From JANNRA01 sp031401035 (GTDB lineage Bacteria > Desulfobacterota > Binatia > HRBIN30 > CADEER01): a DNA stretch of 46,941 bases. The stretch is taken from contig JANNRA010000116.1 in NCBI GenBank assembly GCA_031401035.1, positions 1-46,941 of the forward strand, written 5' to 3'. The position numbers and the translations under genes were made by a program. Shown here piece after piece: positions 1 through 8,439 of the stretch (position 1 is its first letter; each line of letters starts with the position of its first letter). The notes below the pieces were generated by a model. The model did no database searches. It was not told where the DNA came from and saw only the letters and a list, made by a program, of their open reading frames with translations.

Positions 1-110
1 GGGGGGCGTGGGGGGCCCCGCCGGGGGGGGGCCCCCGGGGGGGGGGGGGGGTTGTGGGGGGTTAACGCCACCCCCCCCCGGGCTGGGCGCGGCCCCCCCC
101 CCAACGTCCC
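1..110. other. Low-complexity contig end, probably assembly artefact
   Basis: The first ~110 bases are almost only G and C homopolymer runs (up to about 15 G in a row) broken by a few other bases. Nothing else in the window looks like this. It resembles the degraded end of a short-read contig rather than biological sequence. Any reading frame entering from here, including the apparent upstream extension of the first gene, should not be trusted. Confidence 0.6.
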
Positions 111-135
111 CATCCGAGACGCTTCCCCGGTTGAC

Positions 136-1524
136 ATGCCCCCGGGGCGGCGGATTCTCTATTCCTCCGTGCCCTCCGTCGATCCCGCTCGCGACGCACT
201 CGTCCGCGCCGCCGTCGTCCGCGCCCGCCGCAGTCCCTTCTACGCGGCGCACCTCGCCGGACACAGCGACGATCTCGCCGCCCTGCCGCTGACCACCAAG
301 TCACACCTACGCGACGCGACGCCGTTCGGCATGCTGGCCGTGCCGCCACACCGCGCCTGGCACTACCACGAGACCAGCGGCACCGCCGGCGAGCCGATCT
401 CGACCTGGTGCGGCCTGACGGAACTGCGCGCCATGGCATCCATCGTCCAGCGCAGCGTGCCCGAGCTGGCGCAGGACACCATCCTCCTCAACCGCTTTCC
501 CCTCTTCGCGCCGGTCTCGTTCGTCTTCGAGGAGGCGCTGCGCGCCGCCAACGCCTGCCACATCGCCGCCGGGACGATGAGCTGGGACGTGCCGTTCGAG
601 CGCGCCGTCGACTTCATCCAGCGCCTCGGGGTGACCGCGGTCGCCAGCCTGCCGCTCGAGCCGATACTGCTGCACGACGTCGCCAAGGACCGCGGGCTGG
701 ATCCGCGCCAGGTCTTCCGCACCGTGCGCGTCGTCTTCTGCGGCGGCGCCATCCTGCCGCCGGCGCTGCGCCGCGCCATCGAGACCGACTGGGACGCGCG
801 CGTGGTCGAGATCTACGGGTCGAACGAGACCATGCTGATGGGCGTCGGCTGCCGGCGCGGCCGCCTGCACCTGTGCGACGAGCTGCTCGAGTTCGAAGTG
901 CTCGAGCCGCGCACACTGCAGCCCGTCGCGCCGGGTGCGCGCGGCGTCCTGACGGTCACCAGCCTGGTGCACGAGGTCATGCCGCTGGTGCGCTACGTCA
1001 CCGGCGACCTGGTGCGTATCGATCCGGTCGGCTGCGCCTGCGGTCAGGCCGGTCCGGTGGCGGAGGTGTACGGCCGCGCCGACGACGCGATCGAGATCGG
1101 CGGCGCCCAGACGACGTCCTACGAGGTGCTCGACGCCGCCTACGCCGCCGCCGATGGGCTCGGTACGCGCATCTTCTTTGCGCTGGTGCGACGCCGCACG
1201 TTGCATCTGCTGATGGAGGTGCCCGATCCCGGCCGCCACGATGCCCAACTGGCGGGCCGCCTGGCGGCCCAGCTCGGCGTGCCGGTGGTGGTCGAATTTC
1301 TCGCCCGCAACGAGGTCCTCGACCGCTCCGCCCTCTACCGCGGCCCGAAAATCTACAAGCCGTCCGTGCTCAGCGACTGGCGCGGCGCCGGCCGCAAGCC
1401 GATCACCATCATGGAAGCCCTGCTCGAGTGGCCGAAGTACGACCCCCGTACGCTGCTGCACCTGGCGCGACGGCAGTTCCGCAGTAGTCGACGGCGGGCG
1501 CGGATTCTCAAGGAAGACCGGTGA
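136..1524 (+). CDS. PaaK-like AMP-dependent acyl/aryl-CoA ligase family protein
   Basis: This 462-residue protein belongs to the adenylate-forming superfamily, closest in layout to phenylacetate-CoA ligase (PaaK). Visible motifs are the phosphate loop HETSGTAGEP (S81-G-T-A-G), the adenine motif VEIYGSNET (Y227), the RYVTGDLVRI motif and the hinge-like GRADDAIEIGG. These enzymes activate a carboxylic acid as its acyl-AMP and usually transfer it to CoA or a carrier protein. The substrate here is unknown. I chose the ATG at 136 because everything upstream is low-complexity contig end; the true N-terminus could be slightly different. The stop overlaps the GTG start of the next gene by four bases, so the two are probably co-translated. 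Beside the ketosynthase cluster it could load a starter or free fatty acid. Confidence 0.8.
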   Translation: MPPGRRILYSSVPSVDPARDALVRAAVVRARRSPFYAAHLAGHSDDLAALPLTTKSHLRDATPFGMLAVPPHRAWHYHETSGTAGEPISTWCGLTELRAMASIVQRSVPELAQDTILLNRFPLFAPVSFVFEEALRAANACHIAAGTMSWDVPFERAVDFIQRLGVTAVASLPLEPILLHDVAKDRGLDPRQVFRTVRVVFCGGAILPPALRRAIETDWDARVVEIYGSNETMLMGVGCRRGRLHLCDELLEFEVLEPRTLQPVAPGARGVLTVTSLVHEVMPLVRYVTGDLVRIDPVGCACGQAGPVAEVYGRADDAIEIGGAQTTSYEVLDAAYAAADGLGTRIFFALVRRRTLHLLMEVPDPGRHDAQLAGRLAAQLGVPVVVEFLARNEVLDRSALYRGPKIYKPSVLSDWRGAGRKPITIMEALLEWPKYDPRTLLHLARRQFRSSRRRARILKEDR

Positions 1525-2450
1525 TCGTGGCGGATGTGTCGCCCGGCGACCCGCCGCCACTGCACGCAGGAGTTGAATCGCTGTTGGTGGTGGCCAACCC
1601 CAGCCGCATGCCGGCCGGCTTCGACGCGGCGGGGGCGCTGCGGCGGACGCGCGGTGACGGCGGCGATGTCGAACGCATCGTCGGATGGCTGCGCGCGGGG
1701 AGCCAGCATCTGGTCGTCGCGGCGGGCGGCGACGGCACCGCGCGCGCCGTCGCCGCGGCCCTGATGACGCTGCCGGCCGGCGAACGGCCGGCGCTCGGGC
1801 TGCTGCCGCTCGGCACCGCCAACAACCTGGCCCGCTCGCTCGGCCTGCGCCGCGTGCGCCGCGACGCGACGGCGTTGACGGTGGCGCTGGCGGCGCTGCG
1901 CCGCGGCAGGCTGCGGCCGCTCGACCTCGGCTGCGTCAACGGCGCCTGGTTCGTCGGATCCTGCGCCGCCGGCATGGACGGCGCCATCCTCGCCACGCGC
2001 AACCGCTGGCGCGCCCGCTGGAGGCTGCGCGGCGGCTATCCGCTGTATCTGGCCAGTTGCGCGGCGAACCTGCTGCGGCATCGCCCGGCGACACTCGCCC
2101 TGTCGCTCGACGGCGGCGCCGCCGCGTTTGTGCCGGCGCACAATCTCCTCGTCCTCAACACCGCACTGTACGCCGGCGAGTTCCGCTTCGACACCCGCGA
2201 CCGCAGCGCCGACGCACGGCTCGACCTGCTCGTCGCGGCGTCGGCACCCGCCTACGTCCGCGACTTCGTCAGCGCCTGGGGACGCCAGCTCGGCGTGCCA
2301 GTCGGCGCCGCCGACCTGCGCCCGTTCAGCACGGCGCGGATCGAAGCGGAGGCGCCACTGGCGCTGCAGGTGGACGGCGAGGAATTCGCCCCGACGCGCC
2401 TGCTCGAGGTACGCCTCGAGCCAGCCGCCCTGAGCGTGGTCGTCCCCTGA
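1521..2450 (+). CDS. Diacylglycerol/sphingosine kinase-like lipid kinase (DAGK catalytic domain)
   Basis: This 309-residue protein has the DAGK_cat fold signature: the nucleotide-binding GGDGT at residues 69-73 and PLGTANNLARSL at about 96-107. Members (YegS, DgkB, sphingosine kinases) phosphorylate lipid hydroxyl groups with ATP at the inner membrane face. The GTG start at 1521 overlaps the preceding TGA and has AAGGAAG upstream (1510-1516). The overlap with the acyl-ligase gene argues for a joint role in lipid activation or head-group phosphorylation. The family is certain; the exact lipid substrate cannot be read from the sequence. Confidence 0.88.
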   Translation: MIVADVSPGDPPPLHAGVESLLVVANPSRMPAGFDAAGALRRTRGDGGDVERIVGWLRAGSQHLVVAAGGDGTARAVAAALMTLPAGERPALGLLPLGTANNLARSLGLRRVRRDATALTVALAALRRGRLRPLDLGCVNGAWFVGSCAAGMDGAILATRNRWRARWRLRGGYPLYLASCAANLLRHRPATLALSLDGGAAAFVPAHNLLVLNTALYAGEFRFDTRDRSADARLDLLVAASAPAYVRDFVSAWGRQLGVPVGAADLRPFSTARIEAEAPLALQVDGEEFAPTRLLEVRLEPAALSVVVP

Positions 2451-2470
2451 GGGCGGGCGGGTCCGGATCT

Positions 2471-2556
2471 GCATCCCCTCACCCTGACCCTCTCCCTGCG
2501 GGAGAGGGGACCTTGTCGCATGCATGGGTCCCCTCTGCCGCAGGGTGAGGGGATGC
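2471..2556. repeat. Palindromic dispersed repeat (CCCTCACCCTGACCC type), copy 1
   Basis: Bases 2471-2486 (GCATCCCCTCACCCTG) are repeated as a perfect inverse at 2541-2556. Between them lies a smaller hairpin, CTCTCCC-tgc-GGGAGAG. The same core (CCCTCACCCTGACCC followed by a CTCTC/GAGAG hairpin) recurs at 10543-10585 and, more diverged, inside the element at 36082-36322. It fills the gap between the lipid-kinase gene and the first ketosynthase gene and could act as a transcript-end or mRNA-stabilising hairpin. No T-run follows, so it is not a classic terminator. Confidence 0.8.
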
Positions 2557-2613
2557 AGACAGGTTCCCAGCCCGCCCTTCGAATGCCCCGCCGCCCATAC
2601 TACGCTCTCTGCC

Positions 2614-3852
2614 ATGTCGTCTCGTGCGTTCCTCACCGGCTGCGGCGCCGTGTCGCCGTTCGGCGCCGGTGTCGAGAGCCTGTGGACGGCGCTCTGCGCC
2701 GGGCGCTCGGCCGTCGCGCCGCTGCGCGGCATCGTCGTCGACGGCCTCGGCGGCGTGCTGGCCGCCGAGGTACCGCCCGAGGCGGTCGCCGACGACGGGC
2801 GCGAACGCATCGACCGCTTTGCCCACGCCGCGGCGCTCGAGGCGCTACGCGACGCCGGATTGCGGCTCGCCGACTGCGACCGCACCCGCGTCGCGGTGGT
2901 CGTCGGCACGACGCTCGGCGCCATGCCGATCGGCGAGCGCTATCTGCGCGCCCGGCACGCCGGCGCGCCGTTCGCGGCGCGGCGGCTGCTCGGCCACCCC
3001 TACGCGGCGACGGCCACCAATCTCGCCCGCGCCCTCGGCACGCGCGGGCCGGTGCTCAGTCCGTCGATCGCCTGTGCCTCGGGCACGCACGCGCTCGGCC
3101 TGGCGCGCGACTTGATCCTCCACGACCACGCCGACGTGGTCCTCGCCGGCGGCGCCGAGGCACTGTGCGAGTTCGTGTTCGCCGGCTTCGCCTGCCTGCG
3201 CGCCACGACCGCGACGGCAGTGCGCCCCTTCGACGCGCGCCGCGACGGCCTGGCGCTGGGCGAGGGGGCGGCGCTGCTGGTGGTCGAGTCGGAGGCGCAC
3301 GCGCGCCGCCGCGGCGCGCCGCTGCAGGCGGAGATCGCCGGCAGCGGCCTGTCGTCCGACGCGGTGCACATGACCGCGCCGGCGCGCGACGGCGCCGGTG
3401 CCGCCCGCGCCATGCGCGCGGCACTCGCCGAGGCGGGCCTGACGGCGGACGCCGTCGACGTCGTCAGCGCGCACGGCACCGCGACAGTGTTCAACGACGC
3501 GATGGAGATGGCGGCCCTGGACGCCGTCTTCGGCACGGAACGCCGCGTCCCGGTCAGCGGCATCAAGGGCGCCATCGGCCACACCCTCGCCGCCGCCGGC
3601 GCCTTCGAGGCCATCCTCTGCGCCCGTATCCTACGCGACGGCGTCGTGCCGCCGACCGTCGGCTGCGACGAGGTCGACCCGACCTGCCGGCTCGACCTCG
3701 TGCGCGGCACGGCGCGGCGGGTCGCGGCGCGCGTCGTCTTGTCCACGTCGTCGGCGTTCGCCGGCAACAACGCGGCCCTGGTGCTGCGCGCCGTCGCGCC
3801 GTTCCCCGCGCCTGTCCGTCACCCGCAGGGGGAAACGGAAGCGAGGCCGTGA
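2614..3852 (+). CDS. Beta-ketoacyl-ACP synthase (FabF/FabB-like), catalytically intact; KS-alpha of pair 1
   Basis: This 412-residue thiolase-fold ketosynthase catalyses decarboxylative Claisen condensation of an acyl thioester with malonyl-ACP. All three catalytic residues are present: C154 in SIACASGTHALG, H287 in SAHGTAT and H323 in KGAIGHTLAAAG. The glycine-rich C-terminal FAGNNAALVLR motif is also kept. I chose ATG 2614 because it starts right at the family N-terminus (SSRAFLTGCGAVSPFG); the frame stays open upstream through a repeat. The stop and the next start share one base (TGATG), so translation is coupled to the inactive partner downstream. This active-plus-degenerate pairing is the layout of KS/chain-length-factor heterodimers in aryl polyene and type II polyketide loci. 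Confidence 0.93.
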   Translation: MSSRAFLTGCGAVSPFGAGVESLWTALCAGRSAVAPLRGIVVDGLGGVLAAEVPPEAVADDGRERIDRFAHAAALEALRDAGLRLADCDRTRVAVVVGTTLGAMPIGERYLRARHAGAPFAARRLLGHPYAATATNLARALGTRGPVLSPSIACASGTHALGLARDLILHDHADVVLAGGAEALCEFVFAGFACLRATTATAVRPFDARRDGLALGEGAALLVVESEAHARRRGAPLQAEIAGSGLSSDAVHMTAPARDGAGAARAMRAALAEAGLTADAVDVVSAHGTATVFNDAMEMAALDAVFGTERRVPVSGIKGAIGHTLAAAGAFEAILCARILRDGVVPPTVGCDEVDPTCRLDLVRGTARRVAARVVLSTSSAFAGNNAALVLRAVAPFPAPVRHPQGETEARP

Positions 3853-4928
3853 TGCGCGCCGTCGTGGTCACCGGCTTCGGTATTGTCTCGCCGCTCGGGC
3901 ACTCGCTGCAAGAGCTTGCGCGGCGGGTGGCGGCGGGAGAGCAGGCGGCGACGACGGCGGACGGCAGCGTCATCGCGTCGATCCCGCTCGATGTCGTTCC
4001 GGCGACGGCGCGGACGCGCATCGGCCGGCTCGATCGCCTCTGCCGCCTGGCGCTGGCAGCGTCCTACCTGGCGCTGGACGACGCCGCCGTGACCCTGCCG
4101 CTGGCGGTGCCGGAGCGCGTCGGGCTCGCCTTCGGCAGCGGACTCGGCTGCCTGCTCAGCAACGCCGAGTTCTACGCCAAGGTCGTCGCCCAGGGCGCTG
4201 CCGCGGCCAGTCCGCGCGCCTTCGCCTACACCGTCTCCAGCGCCGCCGCCGGGGAGGTGTCGATCGCGCTCGGCCTGCACGGCCCCAACACCACTCTGCA
4301 TATGGGCCTCGCCGCCGGCGTCGCGGCGCTCGGCTACGCCATGGACCTGGTCGGCAGCGGCCGCGCCGATATGGTCCTGGCCGGCGGCGTCGATGCGCTC
4401 GACGCGCCGCTCGCCGCGGCGCTGCGCGACATGGAGCTGTTCAAGACGCCGGCGCAGGCGCGGCCCTTCGTCGACGCGGTGGCCGGCCTGTGGCCGTCCG
4501 AGGGCGCCGCCATCGCCGTCGTCGAGAGCGCCGCCCACGCCGCGGCGCGCGGCGCCCGCGTGCGCGCCCGCCTGCTGGCACACGCGGCCGGCTTCGAACC
4601 GACGTTGAGCGGACGCGTGCCGCTGGCCGACGGCGTCGCCGCGACGCTGCGCCGTACCCTCGCCGGGCAGCCGATCCCGGCGCTGGTGCTGGCCAGCGCG
4701 CACGGCACGCCGCTCGACGCAATCGAACGCGCCGCGCTGCAGGAAGTAGGGCTCGGCGCCGTACCGATCGTCGCACCCAAGGCCTGCCTCGGCGACGCCT
4801 TCGCCGCCAGCGGCGCCTTTGCGGCGGCGCTCGCCAGCGCCGGTGGCCCGACGCCGGCGCTGATCAGCGCCCTGTGCCCATCCGGCAGCATCGCCGCGCT
4901 GCTCGTCGAGGCCTGCGCTCCCGCCTGA
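3852..4928 (+). CDS. Degenerate beta-ketoacyl synthase, chain-length-factor-like; partner of pair 1
   Basis: This 358-residue protein has the ketosynthase fold from end to end (N-terminal VVTGFGIVSPLG, GGVDALDAPLAAALRDMELF). The nucleophilic cysteine position is Leu (L153 in HMGLAAGVAALG) and the second histidine is Asp (D315 in KACLGDAFAASG). Only the first histidine motif is kept (H284 in SAHGTPLD). It therefore cannot form the acyl-enzyme and probably works as a KS-beta/chain-length-factor subunit of the preceding synthase, with which it is translationally coupled. In type II polyketide systems the equivalent position is often Gln, so Leu is unusual. Clean loss of catalytic residues in an otherwise intact gene supports a structural role rather than decay. 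Confidence 0.88.
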   Translation: MRAVVVTGFGIVSPLGHSLQELARRVAAGEQAATTADGSVIASIPLDVVPATARTRIGRLDRLCRLALAASYLALDDAAVTLPLAVPERVGLAFGSGLGCLLSNAEFYAKVVAQGAAAASPRAFAYTVSSAAAGEVSIALGLHGPNTTLHMGLAAGVAALGYAMDLVGSGRADMVLAGGVDALDAPLAAALRDMELFKTPAQARPFVDAVAGLWPSEGAAIAVVESAAHAAARGARVRARLLAHAAGFEPTLSGRVPLADGVAATLRRTLAGQPIPALVLASAHGTPLDAIERAALQEVGLGAVPIVAPKACLGDAFAASGAFAAALASAGGPTPALISALCPSGSIAALLVEACAPA

Positions 4929-5079
4929 TGGGCGGCGCCCTCCAGGAAAATCACACCCCGGGTGGATTCGAGGTCGGGAACTGGATGCGCCCGCGGCGGC
5001 GCCGCGTTCGGGGTGCAACGGCGGACTGCATCGGGACTCGGGTTCCAGCCCGCGTCGGCGGCGTGCTAGCTCCCGGCCC

Positions 5080-5847
5080 ATGTCCGCACTCCCCGATCCG
5101 CTGCGCCTCGACGGCAAGCGGGCGCTGATCACTGGGGCCTCGCGCGGCATCGGGCGCGCGACGGCCGAGGCGCTCGCCGCCGCCGGCGCGGCGGTGGCGA
5201 TCAACTACGCACGCTCCGCCGACGAGGCGGAGGCGGTGGCCGCCGCCCTGCGCGCCGCCGGCGCCGAGGTCGAAGTGGTGCAGGCCGACGTCGCCGACCC
5301 CGCACAGGTCGAGGCGATGTTCGCATCTCTGAAGGCGCGCTGGGACGGCGTCGACATCGTCGTCAACAATGCCGCCATCTCGCGCGACGGCTTCGTCATG
5401 CTCACCAGCCCGGCGACGTGGGACGAGGTCGTGGCGGTCAACCTGCGCGGCCCCTTCCTGTGTGCGCGCGCGGCGCTGCGGCCAATGATCCGGCGGCGCT
5501 GGGGGCGCATCGTCAACATCATCTCGCCGGCCGCCCTGCTCGGTCAGGACGGCGCCGCCGCCTACGCCGCCACCAAGGGCGGCCTGCTCAGTTTCACCCG
5601 CTCGCTGGCGCGGGAGGTCGGCCGCTACGGCATCACCGTCAATGCCGTCTGCCCCGGCCTGGTCGAGACGCGCCTCATCGCCGGCATGCCCGCCGCCGTG
5701 CGCGAGCGCCACCTGCAGGCCATCCCCCTCGGCCGCTTTGGCGCACCGGACGAGATCGCCCACGCCGTCCGCTTCCTCGCCTCCCCCGCCGCCTCGTACG
5801 TCAGCGGCGCCCTGCTCGCCGTCGACGGCGGCCTGACCATGACGTGA
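5080..5847 (+). CDS. 3-oxoacyl-[ACP] reductase, SDR family (FabG-like)
   Basis: This 255-residue classical short-chain dehydrogenase reduces 3-ketoacyl-ACP to 3-hydroxyacyl-ACP with NADPH. Visible features are the cofactor loop TGASRGIG (G19 to G25), VNNAAISRDG, catalytic S149, Y162 and K166 (YAATK), and the C-terminal YVSGALLAVDGG. It sits between the two ketosynthase pairs, 151 bases after the first, and very likely acts in the same elongation cycle. The matching dehydratase and enoyl reductase are not in the window. Other SDR substrates are possible, but FabG-type motifs and context favour ketoreduction. Confidence 0.93.
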   Translation: MSALPDPLRLDGKRALITGASRGIGRATAEALAAAGAAVAINYARSADEAEAVAAALRAAGAEVEVVQADVADPAQVEAMFASLKARWDGVDIVVNNAAISRDGFVMLTSPATWDEVVAVNLRGPFLCARAALRPMIRRRWGRIVNIISPAALLGQDGAAAYAATKGGLLSFTRSLAREVGRYGITVNAVCPGLVETRLIAGMPAAVRERHLQAIPLGRFGAPDEIAHAVRFLASPAASYVSGALLAVDGGLTMT

Positions 5848-5858
5848 AGAAGACACCT

Positions 5859-5920
5859 CACACGGAGACACGGAGGAACGGAGGTATCCGTACCCTCTCC
5901 GTGTCTCCGTCCTCCGTGTG
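5859..5920. repeat. Imperfect inverted repeat (CACGGAGACACGGAGG type)
   Basis: The 91-base gap between fabG and the second ketosynthase pair is mostly a hairpin. The left arm at 5859-5877 contains CACGGAGACACGGAGG and the right arm at 5897-5920 contains CTCCGTGTCTCCGT, with a small bulge and a ~20-base loop. It could be a dispersed palindromic repeat or a transcript-stabilising stem. There is no following T-run. Confidence 0.7.
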
Positions 5921-5938
5921 GAATAGTCGTTCGCTTCC

Positions 5939-7150
5939 ATGACCCGCATCGCCATCACCGGCCTCGGCAGCATCAACGCGCTTGGCGTCGGCGTCGCGGC
6001 GTTCGATGCCGGATTGCGCGCCGGGCGCTGCGGCATCGGGCCGCTGACGCGCTTCGCCGCTGACGGTTACCGTGTCGCCTGCGCGGCGGAAGCGCCGCCG
6101 CCGCCGCGCCTACCGGGAGTATCAGCGCGGGCGGCGCGGCGCTGGTCGTTGACGACGCGCCTGGCGCTGGCGGCGGCGGACGAGGCGTGGCGCGCTGCCG
6201 GTCTGGCGGACGGCGCCGCCTGCGGCGTCGTGCTCGGCACCACCACCGGCGGCATGGCCGGCGGCGAGGAGAGCTATCGACTGGAAGCGATCGGGGCGGA
6301 GGAACGCACCGCGTTGGCGAGCTGGCTCGAAACGCCGGTGGCGGTGCCGACCGACACCGTCGCGACGCTGATCGGCAGTCGTGGGCCGCGCCTGACGGTG
6401 TCGACGGCATGCTCCGCGGGCGCCAACGCCCTCGGTATCGGCGCCGATTGGATTCGCGCCGGGCGCGCCGCGGTCGTGCTGTGCGGCGGCGCCGAATCGC
6501 TGTGCCGCATGACGTATTCCGGCTTCAACAGCCTGCAGGCCCTCGACCGAGTGCCCTGCCGGCCGTTCGACCGCCAGCGCGCCGGACTGTCGCTCGGCGA
6601 GGGTGCGGCGCTGTTCGTGTTGGAGGACTGGAGCGCCGCGACGGCGCGCGGGGCGCGCATCCTCGGCGAGTTGCTCGGGTACGGCGTCAGTGCCGACGCC
6701 TATCACCTCACCCAGCCGCGCCCGGACGGCGCCGGCGCCGTGCTCGCCATGCGACGCGCCCTCGCGGATGCCGGCGTCGCGGCGGCGGCGATCGACTACG
6801 TCAACGCGCACGGCACCGGCACGCCGCTCAACGACGTCGCCGAGACGCGCGCGATCAAGGCCGTGCTCGGCGCCCGGGCGACGGCGGTGCCGGTGTCGTC
6901 GACCAAGTCGCAGGTCGGCCACTGTCTCGCCGCCGCCGGCGCCATCGAGGCGCTGGCGGCGCTGCTGGCGGCGCGCGGCGGCTTCGTGCCGGCGACCGTG
7001 ACGCTGCGCGACGCGGACCCGGAGTGCGACCTCGACTACGTGCCCGGACACAGTCGCGCCGCCGCGCTGCGCACGGTTCTGTCGAACTCGTACGGCTTCG
7101 GCGGCAACAACACGAGCCTCGTCCTGCGGGCGCCGGAGGCCGGCGCGTGA
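5939..7150 (+). CDS. Beta-ketoacyl-ACP synthase (FabF/KAS II-like), catalytically intact; KS-alpha of pair 2
   Basis: This 403-residue ketosynthase carries the full catalytic triad: C158 in STACSAGANALG, H291 in NAHGTGTPLND and H328 in KSQVGHCLAAAG. The FGGNNTSLVLR C-terminal motif is also present. It would catalyse a second set of condensations with malonyl-ACP. The start ATG 5939 lies directly at the conserved N-terminus (RIAITGLGSINALG). The stop overlaps the GTG start of the degenerate partner by four bases. Two separately encoded active synthases in one locus suggest two distinct elongation phases, for example chain building and a late or starter-specific step. Confidence 0.93.
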   Translation: MTRIAITGLGSINALGVGVAAFDAGLRAGRCGIGPLTRFAADGYRVACAAEAPPPPRLPGVSARAARRWSLTTRLALAAADEAWRAAGLADGAACGVVLGTTTGGMAGGEESYRLEAIGAEERTALASWLETPVAVPTDTVATLIGSRGPRLTVSTACSAGANALGIGADWIRAGRAAVVLCGGAESLCRMTYSGFNSLQALDRVPCRPFDRQRAGLSLGEGAALFVLEDWSAATARGARILGELLGYGVSADAYHLTQPRPDGAGAVLAMRRALADAGVAAAAIDYVNAHGTGTPLNDVAETRAIKAVLGARATAVPVSSTKSQVGHCLAAAGAIEALAALLAARGGFVPATVTLRDADPECDLDYVPGHSRAAALRTVLSNSYGFGGNNTSLVLRAPEAGA

Positions 7151-8346
7151 GCGACCCGGTAGCGGTCACCGGCGTCGGCATCGTCAGTCCGATCGGCATC
7201 GGCGCGCGCCAGTTCTGGCAGGCCCTCGCCGCCGGCCGCTCCGGCATCGCGCCGGCGGCGGGGCTGGCCGGGCCCGACGGGCTGCCGACGCTCGCCGCCG
7301 CGGTGGGCGACTTCGCGGCGCGCGAGTTCATCACCTCGAGCCACTATCGGCGCATGGATCCGTTGTCGCGCATGGTGGTCGCCGCCTGCCGCATGGCCCT
7401 GGACGACGCCGACGCCGGCCCCGACCTCGACGTCGCGCGCACCGGCATCGTCGTCGGCTCCGCCATCGGCAATGCCTCGGAGTCGGCACAACACCTCGAC
7501 CGGCTGTTTCTGAAGGGGCCGGCGGCGGTGAGTCCGATGCTCTTTCCCAACCTGGTGCTCAACGCGCCGGCGAGCTACGCGGCGATGGAGTTCGGCTTCA
7601 CCGGCGTCAACTTCACCGTCGCGCAGGCGGAGATCTCCGGCGAGACGGCGATCGCGCTCGGCGTCGATGCGGTGCGCAGCGGCCGCGCCGACCGGGTGCT
7701 CGCCGGCGGCGGCGACGACCTGGCGCCGATCCTGCTCCGCACCCTGCATCGCAGCCGCGCCCTCGCCGGCCAGCGCGGCGGGCGCGAGTGGGCAAGCCCC
7801 TACGACGTGGCGCGCAGCGGTCTGGTGGCCGGTGCGGGCGCGGCGATGCTGGCCCTCGAACCGCTCGCCCGCGCCCGCCGCCGCGGCGCCCCGGTGTACG
7901 CCTGCATCGTCGGCAGCACCGCCTGGGCGGTGCCGGCGCCGCCGTACGGCTGGCCGTCGCGCGCCCCGGCGTCGCTGGCGCCGCTCGCGGCGCTGTGCGG
8001 TGCCGCGCCGATCGACCTCGTCTGCGGCGGCGCCAACTCGACCACGACGCTCGACGCCTGCGAGTTGGCGCTGTTCGACGCGCTCGCGCCGGTGCGCGGC
8101 GCGACCCTGACGTCGATCAAGGGCGCCATCGGCGAGTTCGGAGCCGCCGGGGCGCTGACCGTCGCCGCCGCCTGCCTGGCATTGCGCGAACAAGTCGTGC
8201 CGCCGCTCTGCGCGCTGGAGAGCGCGGCGCCGACCGGGCTGCGCCTGGCGGCACGACAGGCGCAGCCGGCGTGTCTGCGCCGCGCCCTCGTGCACGGCCT
8301 CGCCCGCGGTGGCGCGGCGGCGGCGCTGCTGCTGGAAGTGGCCTGA
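7147..8346 (+). CDS. Degenerate beta-ketoacyl synthase, chain-length-factor-like; partner of pair 2
   Basis: This 399-residue ketosynthase homologue has lost all three catalytic positions. The Cys is Glu (E162 in QAEISGETAIALG), the first His motif reads GGANSTTTLDACE, and the second His is Glu (E330 in KGAIGEFGAAGAL). The lysine and fold motifs around these sites are kept, so it is most likely a structural or chain-length-determining subunit of the 5939-7150 synthase, with which it overlaps (GTGA). Glu/Gln at the nucleophile position is reminiscent of type II polyketide chain-length factors. The next gene converges from the other strand 93 bases downstream. Confidence 0.87.
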   Translation: MSDPVAVTGVGIVSPIGIGARQFWQALAAGRSGIAPAAGLAGPDGLPTLAAAVGDFAAREFITSSHYRRMDPLSRMVVAACRMALDDADAGPDLDVARTGIVVGSAIGNASESAQHLDRLFLKGPAAVSPMLFPNLVLNAPASYAAMEFGFTGVNFTVAQAEISGETAIALGVDAVRSGRADRVLAGGGDDLAPILLRTLHRSRALAGQRGGREWASPYDVARSGLVAGAGAAMLALEPLARARRRGAPVYACIVGSTAWAVPAPPYGWPSRAPASLAPLAALCGAAPIDLVCGGANSTTTLDACELALFDALAPVRGATLTSIKGAIGEFGAAGALTVAAACLALREQVVPPLCALESAAPTGLRLAARQAQPACLRRALVHGLARGGAAAALLLEVA

Positions 8347-8439
8347 ATCGCCCCCGATTCCCGCTTGCGCCGCCGATTGGCCAGGGGTGGTGGTCCGATG
8401 CAAGAGGCGCGGACGGGGCCGCGCCCTCCAGCTCGGAGT

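Noticed and set aside
307..1560. Long open frame opposite the ligase gene
   Set aside because: Its Arg/Gly/His-rich composition and lack of motifs show it is an antisense shadow caused by high GC; the same applies to the other long minus- or plus-strand frames opposite recognised genes.
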